DNA of 64,000 nt from Linnemannia schmuckeri (taxonomy: Eukaryota > Mortierellomycota > Mortierellomycetes > Mortierellales > Mortierellaceae): contig JANATG010000018.1 of the NCBI GenBank assembly GCA_029449235.1, forward strand, positions 1,275,969 to 1,339,968, read 5' to 3'. Positions within the stretch are counted from its first letter, which is position 1, and the number at the start of each line of letters is the position of its first letter. The position numbers and the translations under genes were made by a program. This document shows positions 10,482 through 23,866 of this stretch, piece by piece. The notes beneath the pieces are model-generated. The model was given only the letters and a program-made list of their open reading frames with translations. It was not told the DNA's origin and did no database searches.

Positions 10482-13400
10482 CGTCTTGTTCCTGGACTCA
10501 CTATGTCCATTGCTGAGCATCTCGATTGGTTCCTCTAGCGCTTTCTTCAAAAAAGGACGGCCAACAAGGCTTTGAATGAGTGGGTGAGATTTCCTCCATT
10601 TTAAAATCATGACTGCTGAACTCTGCGAAAACATGCTTGAAAACGCAAACATGGTTCTTAATCTGTAAACACATATTTTGAATTCATCTCTGGTCAGCGA
10701 TCAGATCCGTGACTGAAAATGTTTTTTGCTTTGCCACCAATTTTAGTCTCGACTGTGCCCCCCCCTACATGGCGCTGACAAAATATAAGAATAGCCTGCA
10801 TGCATACATGTTCATTTCAAGATATCCTCCAAGAGACTCTTTTCGAAAGAAACATGAAAGTTTGCTATGGTGGAGAGGGGATGTGAGGATGAAAACAACA
10901 ACAACCGTTCAAGACAAAAAAGCAAAGCAAAACATAAAGGAGAAAAGAGCCGTCTGGGTATTTTCAGTCTCCCGGCTCTCTTGTCACTCTTTTCCTTTGT
11001 TCAAAAAAAAAAATATTGCCGGATCCATCATAAAAAACAACATGGTTCCCACACAGACATATTCATACTCCTCCAGCTAACCCGCTACTAGATACCTTCT
11101 TTTTGGTTCAAGATCGATAATTTATTGTTGAGCGCAAAAGTGAGAAAGAAAGAGAAAGTGAGAAAGAGAGGGATGAGCAAGGTTCTATTTCATGGCTGAG
11201 GAAGGAAGGGGCAACCAGAAGGTTACATCTTCTGCCTAATTGCCTCTCCGTCCAACACTCTCCTTATACACATTTTCCAAATGCAGTAAAAACCACACAT
11301 AATGCAGACAAGGAGTAAGTAGGTAAGCATACTTCTCCCTACTCTTCACTTTCATTTGGATTCAGCGATGGCGGCAAAAAGATTAAATCTCATGTATCCA
11401 TGGGTGGATTGAAGAGAGCAACGAGAGGGTAAAGTGAAATGAATACTACCGACAGGTTTTTTGTCGCTGTTGTCGCTGTTGTTGTGAATGAGAGCCCTGT
11501 CTTTTTTGTTGAAGAAAGAAACTTTTTTTAAGTGCATTGTTAAAGGCAATTAAACCAGAGTGCGTGTGTAGATCAAGAGGAGCAAAAATGACAACAGCGA
11601 TTGAGATGGTGCGTCCAATACCCTTCTTGGTGTTGAGAGAGAGAAAAAGGGCAAACCCGTTGCTTGTCAACGAGGTACATTGAGAGGAGTACGCTGTCCA
11701 ATGCAACAGAAAAAGGCCAACATTCACTGTAACGCCAAAGCCAAGGGTCAAACATGCCAACGTAAGGAAAGAAGTCAAAAAAAAAAAAAAAAAAAAAAAA
11801 AAGTAGTTGGGCCCCCGAACCATGTCACCGTTTGCTGGTTTGTTCGATTCCAGTGCATAGGTGTGTATAGACTACTATGATGTGCCAACTGTTTCCTGCT
11901 TCGACCGTTAGATGGTCTCTGTAGCTCTTGTAAAAAGCCAAGAGCGATAATACCATCATCCATCTTAAATGAATGAATGAATGAATGAAATGAGTGGTGT
12001 TTCCCCAATTGCCTTCCTTCCCTCTCCTCCGCCTTCTTCCTCCCTGTCCCTCTTACTTCTCTTCCTCTGTGCTCTTTTCCCAGCGACGTTCGTTCTGGTC
12101 GTTCGTTCTATTTTCTTTTCTTTCCTTTCCTCCTCCTTGGACTCTCTTCCCTTCCCTCCTTCCCGCTCAACCACCTTCAATTGCCTCTTCCTCTTCGTCC
12201 TCTTCTTCGTCTTCTTCCTATCCCCTCTTCATCGTCCTTATTACCCTCACCTTCTTCACCTTTACCTTTTTCTTAAACTCTTTCTCTCTTCTCCCTTCCC
12301 CTCATACTCCTACAGAGGCATCCCACCTATAACCATAATATTGGTTTCATTACTACTCACTCACCCTCACACCTTCTGCACACACAGCGACATCCAACAT
12401 CCAGGTACACCCTCACTCACATTTCCTCCTCCCCAATCAACTCACAACGACTGCAGACTCATCTACACCAACTGCACTCATCTTTCCGTCCCTCACGAGA
12501 AGAAGCCAGCTCCATCAGACGTGTCTCTTCTCTCCAACTTGTACAATAACACAACAACACTCCAGACGAGTCACGGCGAGGGAGAACGACACGCGCATGT
12601 AAATAGATACTTTGAACTCTCAATACCCTCACTACTTGCCAATGGACAGCACACCCTCAAAACTGACTGACTGCCTTCCTCTCCTTAGTCAACCCCTACC
12701 CTTCCTTCTTCACACAACAACCTATTTATTGACTGTTGTATTTCCTGCCTTTCCGCCAGCCCCGTGCAGTGGACGACCAGAAAAGAAATACACCAGCATC
12801 AAATAGAGAGAGAACAGCGCGGAAAGACGATCCTGAGCGATTTAAGAGTTCGCTATCCTGTCCAAAGCTGCATGAAAAAAAGGAGTGTGTTGATGCCCAT
12901 TGGCAGGCATGATACACACTCAGCATCGTTACTTTCGGCATAGACCCATTCATCTATCCATGCGTTCGCATAAAAGAAAAAAATGGCGATAACAACGGAC
13001 AAATGACAACACTGTTGCCCTTCTCTCTTTTTATGCCAGGGTTTGGGTAGGGGGTGCTATCAGGGGTTAATAAGAGAAGGGAGGAAGAGGAGGTAGAGGA
13101 AGAAGAGGAAAGAAGGGATCATCGAAGTATCCATCCCTTCCCGTATGCCCTTCTATAGTTTCCGACAGATAACCAACCCGGTTCACTGACAACCAGCGAA
13201 TCACACCAACAGACAAATCCCATCCCCACTTTCAATCACCTCCAACAAGCCGCCTCTTGTTATTTCCTTCAGAGGAGATGAGCAAGAGCAATTAACTTCC
13301 CTTCCCCTCCATCCTCCTTTTATCCACCTGTCTGTCTCTTTTTATTCCAACGGAATCCATCACCTCACTCATTCATAAAGAGACCAAGCAAAACACAGGA

Positions 13401-13657
13401 GTGAGCCTTTCCACTAATCCTCCGTTGTCTCCTTGTTTTTCTTTCTTACCCCTTTCCCATTTCCAAATCTGTGTTACATAACTTATAGACGTTCTTTTGC
13501 ATAAGGCCGCTACTTACCGCTTGTTCATGATAACAACCCCTGGGTGTCTGTCTATCTTGCATCAGTTGATCCGTGACCAGCGTGAGCAAAAACACAAACA
13601 AAAACGTGTGAGTTGAGTTGAGTGAGAGAGTGAGAGAAAGACACAACTGAGAGAGTT
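10482..13657. other. Intergenic region with A26 run and strong pyrimidine tract
   Basis: Nothing gene-like could be supported in these 3.2 kb. An A26 run lies at 11777-11802 and a short (GAAT)n repeat at about 11969-11988. From about 12010 to 12320 the + strand is nearly pure C and T. This is 1.3 kb upstream of the arrestin-like start codon, on the coding strand, so it may be part of a long promoter or leader. The frames open across it are low-complexity artefacts. Confidence 0.45.
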
Positions 13658-16600
13658 ATGAGTGGTGCTAATCCGTATAACGATAAGGACGGTCGCCACT
13701 CGATCGCGCTTATCAAGGAAAAAAAGGTCTCGAGCCAGCATCGGTCTCAGGAGGCTGTCCTCCTCACTCCGCACGATGTGGTCCCCCAAAAGCCTTCCGC
13801 CCGTAACACGCCCATGATCTCGTTTCAACCCCACCATACCGAGATCTCCACCGACAGGCCGTCGGTCTCGGGTCGACTCTACCTCCATATCCCCAAGATC
13901 CCTGGCAAAAGCTTTCGCTTTGTCTCCTTGACACTCCAGCTTCGACTCAAGGAGTCCATGGCCTGGACCAGGCAGGATCTGGTCTCCTTTGAGATTGAGA
14001 AGCAGAACTGGTCCCAGACCGTCTGGGAGCGTAAGATCACCCTGCCCTACCAGGATCGGCAGGTTGAAGAGAGCGATGAACCCTACGTCGCTATTGTCAA
14101 GGAGCCCTCTTCCAAGACCCATCAAAGCAGGATCGAAATTGCAGCAGATGAATGGCGCTGGGAGTGGCTCATGCCAGTAACAGAGAAGGAGGTCAGGCCT
14201 GAGAGTTTCGAGGGCTCAATGGGCAATGTCTGGTATGAGCTCGAGGCAAAGTGTCTCTTCCGATGGGATGATGTCGACAAGGATGGGAACGCTGTGCCAT
14301 CGACCCATCGCAACTACGAGACTTCTGCTGAATCCTTGGCTGGCCAGGGTTCAGAACGCGGCCCAGCAGCCACCCTTCTCAAAGCCGTCGAAGGTAAAAG
14401 AGCGATGCTAGTTATCTTGATACTTTGCACACATACACGACATCTATGCTGACGTGTCGTCCCTATATTGTGCCTCATATAGTCTCGTCGGCAAAGTCGA
14501 AGTCGTTGGCACAGGTGTTTGGAAAGTTGCGCGTTGGTGGCAAGAGCAAAAAGCTTCAGGCCACAGGTGATTTCTCGCCTGCAGACCAGCACGACCAGTA
14601 CATCAAGGAAAGTCTGCGGGCGAGAAAGAACAGTATGCCGCAAGGAGGAAGCGGAGTCAATGGTGGTCATGCAGGGATAGGAGGAGCTCTCAGGGAGGGA
14701 CTTCTCTCTGCTTCCTCTAGGGCACACAGTTCACCCCATCTCAGCTCCCTCGAATCGGACCCTCATGCACATACAGCACCCGAGTACCCGCCCTTTTTAA
14801 TTCGCAAAGTCCTCAAGCTGTACTTTATCAAACCCCCACCCAACACTTCGTCCAGCCCAGCCTTCTTCCTCCCTCCCCCTTCTATGGCCCTCCCCACCCT
14901 TCCAGGTACACGTCGCCTGAAGGCCATTATACCCGGTGCTCGCATTCAAGTCCAGATCCAGATCCCGTCCCTGATTCCCATCCGTGGATACGCACAGACA
15001 TCCCAGTTGGTACCAGACAAGAAGGGCGGTCTCGTTCTCAGCAAACACGCTTCTCAACAACAACATCATAACTACCACCGCCACAATAGCAGTCACCATG
15101 CATTGGAGATCGACTCGGGATACTTGGACAACTTTCAGGTGGCATTGACGGTCCGCAAGGTGACGCAGAAGGAGATCAACAACAACGACCATCTGAAGAA
15201 GCGATACCACAGCGCCTCTGCTGGAATCAACTTAGCATCGGTCTTTGCCACAGCAAGAGACTCTCACAACCACAACGATAACGGCGGCTCTGGTTTAGCA
15301 CGGAAACGACTACATAGTTCCAACATATCTAATGCGGATCTCAAAGGCCAATACGCGGCTGGTGCCAGAGTAGACGACGGCGCAGGTGCTGTGGCTGGTG
15401 CGACAGTCCCTGCAGAGCGACCTTGGAGAAAAGAGATCCTTGTGCGGAAGGTCAAGTGCGAGTTTTGGCAAAAGGAGAGCTGCCGGTTTCCCACCAGCAG
15501 CCCAGATTCTCCTTCGAGATCTATTAAGTACGCCATGGGACCAGCATTCACCTACTCGGAAAAGGAGCAAGTTCGGGAACGACAGAGAGAGCGGTCGCAC
15601 TCGCTCTCGCAACAGACCAACTCTCAGCTATCTTCGGCACCGCGTTCACCCACTCAGCAGACATCTGCCGTCTCTTGGGATACCAGCGTCACCGGTGGAA
15701 GTTCTACTCCTGCCACTGGCGAGGATCTAAGAAAGTCTGTTCGCAAGAACTCCAGCTCTGCGCTGCCCATGTCCCCGATCCTCAAGACAACCAACCTGCC
15801 TTCTCAGCCCAATCTTTCGGCGCCACCATCTCCTCTCCAGGCTCCCACCATGCCTCAATCCTTTGAGCGCAAGGGCTCGAATGCATCGAACGCATCGAAC
15901 GCATCGCAGTATTCTTCCATGATCTCGTCCCAGCCTCGGACATCCTTCTCTTCGTCACACGCCTCGCGTCCTCAAATGATTCAAGGCCAGCATTCGTCTC
16001 AGAGTTCAAAACCCTTCATGTTGTTGATCTCTGTCCCATTAGACTCACCCAAGCTCCGTCAGACTTTTGCCTGGCCTTCGGCTGAAACTCCTGCACCGAC
16101 AACCAATAAGGGCTATGAACTTCTCCCGATGCCTATGCCACGGAGCATACCCGACGTTTCTCCTATGGCCAACACTGAAGCGAGCCTTGTTAGAGACACT
16201 GATAGCCCGCTCGGTGTCAGTGATTCACCAGGGTCATCGGAATCAGGACTCGCTGACGACGATATGGTAGCAAGTAGTCGTCGTCATCAGCATCATGGGC
16301 AGGGTCGCTCGCACCAACATCAATCACCCGCCGACAAAGCCAACGCCACACGGTCACGTATCGAGGTCAAGCATTACTTGAGTTTCCGACTCTCAATCGA
16401 CATGCTGGAGTATGAAGGCGAGCTGGACCAGGATGAGGATCTGGATCTGGAAGCTTTGGAGGAGCAGCAGTTGCAGCAGATCAGGAATCGTCAGGAACTT
16501 TCAGCCTACCGTCCTAACGCGACAGGCAACAATCCCAAGGTTCTCTCTAGACCGGGCACAGCTCTTTCAACGGTAGCTGCATCTGGCGTGTCTTCATCCA

Positions 16601-17811
16601 CGTCCTCAGTGACAGCCTCGTCATCACCACTTTCGCCTCTGCCAAACTCTACCAACCAAGGACACGAAGGATCCAGACAGGGCATTGGCGTTCTGAGCAG
16701 GGCGACCATGACAAATGCGACAGCTTTTGCTTCGAGCGCATCCTCAACGCTCTCGAGTCACGCCAGCAGTGTCCCTACTACCACCGCTGCAATGACAGTC
16801 ACTGGTGGGATGATGACCATCCAACCTGCATTGACGTTCCTGAACTCCACAGCAGGCCTGTTGGATATGGAATCCGAGGTGGACAACAGCCATCAAGGCA
16901 ATCGTCATCAAGGTCAGGGAGGCAGTCATCGACGAAACAGCGTCAGCGGCGATCCTGCTCTCAGTGGCGCCGCTGACATCCTCGCCTTCCCTCAACCGCC
17001 ATTTGTGAATTATAACCCTCAGCAGAGACGCGGGTCGAATGCCTCCCAGGGCACTGTCAAGAGCATCAGCACAACGGACAGTGGCCACCATCATCGTCCT
17101 TCTCATGCCGCCAGCCTAGTTGCAGGTGCCCTTGGTGCTCTTAAGAAGAAGGTGTCGAGCTCTGCGTTGGGCTCGATCGTGAACGTTGTGACCCCTGCGA
17201 CGCCGATTCCTGTTCCGGTCCTCCCACAGTCGCTCTCGGCCAACGCCAATACATCACTGTCGCCTCAGCAGCATCATTCGCAACACCACCATCACCAGCA
17301 ACAACGCGCTCACCGAACCGCACCGACGGTTCATAAGCTGAAGGATTTCGTGATCCGTGTCCCTATTACGGTGGTGATCCAAGTCGAGGATTTAGCTCGC
17401 GTTGGAACAGCTAGGATCGATGGTGCAGATTCAACCACACAGACTACAGGAGCCTCAGCAACTGTAACCGAGACTTTGGATGGCAGTCACGAGTCAGATG
17501 TTGAGACCGTCCTGACAGCAGAGCTGAAGAGCGAAGATGGAAACCGGCCGGTCAGTTCTAGTAGTAACAACGGCTTGGGTAAGTCATCATCGTTTGTTCT
17601 TGAGGGACAGGAGCTACCGTATCTTGCATTGCAGGAGCACCAACGGTTGGTGGAGGGCAAGGGAGGCAAAGGACGCAAGATGTCGATTGGCAATAGTATG
17701 GAGATCCGGAGCATCCACGGTCAGATTGAGGGCGAGGATGTCGATGAGGATGAGGATAGAGATGCGGAGTATCTCGAGGGTCAGTTCATTGTCGACCAGG
17801 AGCAGGATTGA
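13658..17811 (+). CDS. Arrestin-like domain protein with long disordered regions
   Basis: Two exons, 13658-14393 and 14483-17811, separated by an 89-bp GTAAAA...ATAG intron, give 1354 aa. Residues about 55-205 look like an arrestin N-domain: VSGRLYLHIPKIPGKSFRF, LTLQLRLKESMAWTRQDLVS, then EWRWEWLMPV and GSMGNVWYELEAKC, a series of beta strands typical of fungal alpha-arrestins. Further beta-rich blocks lie after the intron (PPFLIRKVLKLYFIKPP, ARIQVQIQIPSLIPI) and near the C-terminus (LKDFVIRVPITVVIQVEDL), divided by hundreds of Ser, Gln and His-rich residues. A C-terminal arrestin half may therefore be split by insertions. In fungi such proteins recruit Rsp5-type ubiquitin ligases to plasma-membrane transporters. 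I did not see a clear PPxY motif, so that role is an inference from family. The tail is acidic (GEDVDEDEDRDAEYLEG). Confidence 0.8.
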
Positions 17812-18443
17812 GTACGTTTAAGCAACATGACAACAATATGGCAACATTAATTATTCCACGCAACAAACACAACAAGCACAACAACAAGCATAGCATAGCG
17901 AACAATTACAACAGTAGAGACGTCAAGCGAAATTATTTAGATATGATCGATCATCATCGCCCGCCCATTGTCCATTTTCCAATTGCTGCTGTCTAGTTGG
18001 TCCATGCAGTAGACTAAAGAACCTGCTTCAGTCAACCTTGCCTTGTCTTTCTACATGCACTCCTCCTGTGCACAATGCGAGAAAGGAAGAACAGAGCGGG
18101 TTTGCCCGCAAATGCGACTCCACTTTATTTTCCCTGAAAGTTCCGTCCACTCGGAGAATGATCGAATCAGCGCCCGCCCTTTTTTTTTTGCTTTTTGTAC
18201 TTCTATCGCCTGCATCAATGCCTCTCCACCCACACTGCACACTGCCCATACTAACACACGCATAAAAATGATAAAAGGAGAACAGACCTCGGACATTTCA
18301 TTTCTCTTTTTCTCTCATTCTCACGTTCAGTCAACAAACACCCCCCATTCATTACAAGTCCTTATTTTCATCCAACTAGCGCAGAACGACAATCAACGAC
18401 AACCAACCCAACAAGAACAACAACAACGACTGAAACAATAAGA
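17812..18443. other. Promoter region of the ureidoglycolate lyase gene
   Basis: This gap of 632 bases holds the 3' end of the arrestin-like gene and the promoter of the lyase. A possible TATA-type element, ATAAAAATGATAAAAGG, lies at about 18263-18279, some 170 bases before the start codon. It is followed by a C/T-rich tract at about 18298-18335 and then a CAA-rich leader. I see no GATA-factor cluster that could be named with confidence. Confidence 0.4.
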
Positions 18444-19280
18444 ATGAGCCCTGTTATCGCAGACGAGGTCGCCCAGGCAGTGCAGACGGTCCAGCCAGTG
18501 CCCATCACAAACGAGAACTTTGCCCGCTGGGGTCAGGTCGTTCGTCTCCCCGACGCTGATCCCAACGCTGTTCAAGTCAACCAAGGTACTTTCCAGTCTT
18601 GCTATTTGTCAACCGTGCCATGGTTATTGAGAAGATGAAAAGTATTGCCAAGCAGCTACTTAGGGCTGTCAGTTTGAAAAAACATCCGATGCGTGCGATC
18701 CGTAAATAGGCAATTAGACTCACCACCATTCCCCTCGGTAATAAACAAATCTAACTTTCCTACATCTGTTCAAATGACCAAACGACAAATAGGCACGGCG
18801 CAAAAGTTCTCGCATTTGGCAGAGTTTGTCAACCTCCGCCCCGCCTCAACGGACAGCGCAAACCCCAACCCAACGCTGACACCGGCCACCGCAAACATTG
18901 CCATCTTCAAATGCTACAAGCCCGTCACCACCCCAACCTTTGGCATTAAACTTCTCGAGCGTCATTCCTATTCGTCCCAGATGTTCATGCCTATGGGTGG
19001 CGACGGCAACGGATCATTTATCGTCGTGACGGCCGAGAACGGTCCTGATGACAAGCCAGTCCTGTCGACTTTGCAGGCTTTCCGGTGCAACAACACGCTG
19101 GGTATTAATTACAAGCCCAATGTCTGGCACCATCCGATGATTGTCATTGAGAAGCCCGTACAGTTTATGACGATTACGCATGAGAATGGTGTTGCGCTGG
19201 AAGATTGTGAGGAGTATTGGTTTACAAAGGAGAGCGGGTCTGAGGGCGGTGTTGCTGCCTTGATCCAATTGACTCAGTAA
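18444..19280 (+). CDS. DAL3: Ureidoglycolate lyase
   Basis: Splits ureidoglycolate into glyoxylate and urea, the last step of allantoin breakdown in fungi. Exons 18444-18585 and 18793-19280, with a 207-bp GT-AG intron, give 209 aa, close to the usual size of this family. Family features are visible in order: ITNENFARWGQVV near the N-terminus, then GTAQKFSHLAEFVNLRP, FKCYKPV, FGIKLLERHSYSSQMFMPM (the conserved ERHP/S-SQ-F-P motif) and YKPNVWHHPMIVIEK (the WHHP motif). The protein lacks a signal sequence and is likely cytosolic. The other allantoin-pathway genes are not in this window, so it is not part of a visible cluster. Identification is strong; start chosen at the only ATG in frame upstream of the conserved block. 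Confidence 0.92.
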
Positions 19281-22200
19281 TCTTCGCGATCCATACCTTT
19301 GCGAATAAAAAACACATAGAACTCATATCTATTCATATCGTAGGGATGCAGAGACAACCAAAGGATAACTGAATGTGCAATTAACGATATCGGTGAAGAG
19401 ACGTGTGAAGGGAAGTGATCAGTCCGAGCGAGACCTAGAAGGTTGAGAAGGCATCAATGGTCACTGATGGACTCATAGTAGTTTACTCTATATCATCGCC
19501 CAAGGCATGAACAAGATGTCAAAAAGGGATACGAGAGGATATGTAAACTGAAGTGTGTATTTGGGGATAACAACAGCAACAAGTGGAAAAAATGCGGTGA
19601 GAGGAGCCAAAGAGAAGAAGTGCAACTTAAAAAAAAAAAAAAAAAAAAAATCTAGAAGTGAAGAGCGAAGACAGAGCATGAACATGATCTCGTTTTTCCG
19701 ACCGACCCATCAACAATAAGGACGTCCTCATCATTACTGCAAAGCGAGGAGTACATCTCCTATCCATCCACCACATTCATGGAGAGCTCTACATGTACTG
19801 TACATGTCCACACTGTGACCAGGTGGCGATTTTTTCGTGCATCATGGCTTGTTGCTTTCTTTCGTCCATTTACCAGCCAATTCGAGCATGAAAACCTGGT
19901 TGCCTACCGCATTTCTTTCTTTCCCTCCCTTTTTTTCTTCTTCTCTGCTATCGTCTTCCATTCGTTATGCAAGCACTCTTTGGGTAGCAAAGAAAAAGGA
20001 AAGGGAGGGAGAGACGCGACGACAAACGCCGTCTAGAAAAAAGAATGAATGAGATCGAGCTCCAAAAGAAAATAAGAAGTCATATCAGGGCTGGTTGGCC
20101 GGCAAACCTCGGTCGGTTTATCAAGATAAGAAAAGATCGTCGATGGTCGATGGATGGAGCGAAAGTGGCTGTCGCATTTTCTGAGAAGTAGATGTAATAG
20201 TAATAACAAACTCTCATGCACATCCTCTTCGGTTCATGCGCTCAACTTGGGACAAAAACCCCAAGGGTCAAGAGGGAGCAAAAAGCGAAAGGCGAAAGGC
20301 GAGAGACGAGGGCAGAGGTAACAAACAATGAAGGAAGGACCTTAGCCAACCCTAGCCTGCACACCTCCAACTTTTTTACTTTGGATGGTCCGTTTGACTA
20401 TTTGTCTAGACCTCCTTGTGCCGTTCCTCAAGCTCAAGGCTAAAATTGAAACGAGACGCCATATTCTTTGTTGTTGCACTGCTTTGGCTGGCTTTTGCTG
20501 GCCAGTGTTTCCAGCGGAAGCGAAATAGAAAACAAAACACCACTTCAATCTTACCTCATTCCTTTTATTCTCATTGTTTCCACATGTCCCTATAAAGGGT
20601 ACGATATGTTGTTGCTTCGATCGCTTTTTTATTGCTGGTTGGTTGGTTAATTGGATGATTTTCGTGTATGACATGAACGCCCAGTTCGTTCATGTAATAG
20701 AAAGAGCAGGCTACTGTAGACAATGCTTTTTATCACACGGCGGTGTCGCCTTTATCCCAACAAACAAAAAGGACACCTATCATAAGCAGAGAACCAGTAA
20801 AAGGACCAAATATATGAGCATGCGAATGAAAACTAAGAGAATGAAGGTCAAACAAAAAAGGTGCTTTTATATGCGATCAACAAAAAGAGTCGCAGACACA
20901 ATAAACACAAGCTAGAGAGCAAAAATCGTCCCCATGAGGAAACAACACTAAAGAGCGATGAACCAAAACAACAATCAAGGACCCATAACCCACAATCCAG
21001 CAGGTAGAGTTGAACACGAATAACTGGGCTGGACTTGCCTTGGGAAATCGCAAGTGAGCGTGTTGTGTGTGTGGCTGATAGCCTAATAGCCTAGGTCCTA
21101 CAAATGCGCAGTGTTGTAGTAATAGCAAATGTACAAAGGGGTTCGTTTTTTTTATATGGACCTCGACACTGCTTGGTCCTTTGCCTGACTTTCAAATGGT
21201 AATAAAAAGTGGTGCATAAGCGAGAGCGAGAAAGAGAAACGCTTTTGTTGTTTTGCCGTTAGACGATTCGACAATACAATTGTAAGAAGGGGAAGGGAAA
21301 AGATGAGCCGATTCACCCACGTAGACCACCGACCCACTGAAAAATAAAAAGAAGACTACGAAAGTTGACCACAGTTCTTCGGAAAAAGAAAAACAAATAA
21401 CAAGAGCAGCTAACAACACGGCGGGCAGACAGCCAACCATTAAGTTAGACCAGACATGAAAACAAGTCAGAGGACGACGCGGCACCAATGGACACCGCCC
21501 AGTCGCCTCTCCGCAATCTTCTGATCCAAACCTTGCTTTGTTGTTCTGGGCTACACCCGTCGTCGACTGTGACAGAAAAAAAAATCCCGACCGCCGACCA
21601 ACAATCACCGACCAAATTTTTAGACCGACTCTTCACACGCCCCTTCTCCTCTCTTCTTCACACCCTCAATCTTCCCTGTGGTGTTGCGCAACCTCTTGAC
21701 AAGGTAAAAAAAGGTGGAGTTGGCAGTGCGTAGTCAATCCAACCAGCGCAGGGGTGCCGGTATTGTTCCAATAGCACGAAAAGAGAGATGACCATATCTC
21801 AGAAGAAACAAAAAATAACAACAGTAACAACAATACAAAAAATAGTGAACACAAAAGAACCATAATAACAACGCTCATCTCGAAACTGGCGCCTTCCTTA
21901 TCATCTGCCGCTGGGCGATTTGGTCTAATATTGTTCCTCTCGTTGCTGGTGTCGCATGTTTGTCCCAACCCATCGTCGCCTCCACTCTTAACCATGTTTT
22001 TGTGTCCACTTGATGGCTCTCGACTCTCTGCTTTGTGCCTTGACATCTCTCAATTTCTTGTCCTCTGGCTCTCATAGTTTCCAAACCATCGATTATTATT
22101 TTTTAGTTTAGCACGCGTCTGATGGCGGAGGAAGAAAGTCAAGAGGAAGGGACACAAAAATGACAAGAATGGGAACGATGGGTAATGGGCGTATTTCTCT

Positions 22201-23834
22201 CCTTGTCTTCAGTCACATTCCAATTTTTGCGAAAAGGAAATGGGCTGGGGGGAGGGGCGTAAGATTTCTAGACTCGACTACTCAACAGGGCTCGAGTGGA
22301 AGCGCCATGACAACATATCTCCGATGGGGTACGGAGTCTGGTTATCGATGATCATGGTGGTTTCGCAGACAAGAAAGAAAAAAGAAGAGGAAAAATGGCT
22401 CCCTTGAAGGAGAAAGTTCTCTTAGTAGGTGGGGAATTTGTCTTGCACTTCCTTCTTTCAAGAAACGGTGGTGTTTTACTTCACTTGTTTCCGGCCCCTA
22501 ATAGCCACTTGCTATATATACAGCAAAAGAAGGACGAACGGTTTATGGCATCCCCAGCATTTCGTGTAAAAAATATTCTGGCGAGAGTAGCTTGTGCATC
22601 TATTCCAAGAGTACAAAAAGAGTGAGTATATGCTATGTGGTGAATAGATCTTTTTCTAATCCTGTAGTTGTTCCTGGTCACCTTAGCCCTAAGTTTTTTT
22701 ATTTTCATTGTATGATGTCTTTTGTAGAACTATAGGATTGTATCCTAGACAAAAAAAAAACAAAAACAGGTCTAAACTACACTTACTCAAACCAAGCAGA
22801 AAAGAAAAGGTGGCATATCTGATGTCTTAGGGACGATCTCTCGGATGGTTTGATAAATGAATGTGCCCGCGTCATATCACAGCACCCTTTGTTGGTTTGC
22901 GAGTCCTTTCTTCCTCGCGTCCTCGTCTCATCCGTGTTCCGTCTAACTATCTGTGTGTCTGTCTGTGCCTGTCTTCGAGAACAACGGTTGACTATTACAC
23001 CATCTTGATTTTCTCATAGACGTGAATAAAAACAACAAAAATTGACTTGGAACGGGAAACACAGGAGAGATTGACCCACCATCCATCCCATCGTTCCCTA
23101 TCCACACTCACGCTTTTTCTCCATTGCTCTCTGTTATGCTTTTACTTTTTTTCCAATCCAGGCTTCCCATCCTTCCTTCTCCTCTTTTTTCTTTTCTGTT
23201 CTCCCCTCGATGACCCCCGTCACACCTTCAACCATTTCCCCTTTTTTGTGCTCTGGTTGCCTGTGGTATTGTGTTCTGGGCTTGCTGTTTTGTGTTGTCC
23301 TTTTTGCGCTTTGCGCTTTTATTCAGTAGACTATCGATGTATGCCATGTCACGGAACGGACATCGCATGGCAGTTTTCAGGCGTTGCAAATAAAGAAAGA
23401 GAATATAGTCGAGTCAAACACAACATGCAGGACAACATCAACCAACAACATCAAACAAACTAACCACCTTTTATTTTCACTGAACAGTGAATGGTATGCG
23501 TACGAGTATCTTGTGGTTCAGGAGAGGGGAGGAGAAATAAAAGTTTAACGCAACAATTGTCATTCGCACATGAAGCGCGCCCCTCTTTTTTCCGCTTTCT
23601 TATTTGACGGCCATCCTGAGAATGATAGAGAAAGACGAGGAAAAAGGAGGGATAGACAGATTTAAAAGAGAGTACTTGTGTGTGCGGGTTTACTTTGTTG
23701 GTTTCCGCTTTAGTTTTTTTATTTTTTTTATTTTTGAAGACCATTTTGTCGTATTCACTCATCATTATCGATCGATCCATCACCCCTCCTCGTTCCGGTC
23801 CAGTTGGGCGGTAGTAGAAAGTGTAAGGAGTAAC

Positions 23835-23866
<32 letters not shown>

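Noticed and set aside
11981..12670. A 229-codon + strand frame
   Set aside because: Mostly a pure C/T tract read as Ser, Leu, Pro and Phe; no conserved motif and no partner exon.
14797..15210. Antisense frames within the arrestin-like gene
   Set aside because: They are shadows of the coding strand and lack independent signals.
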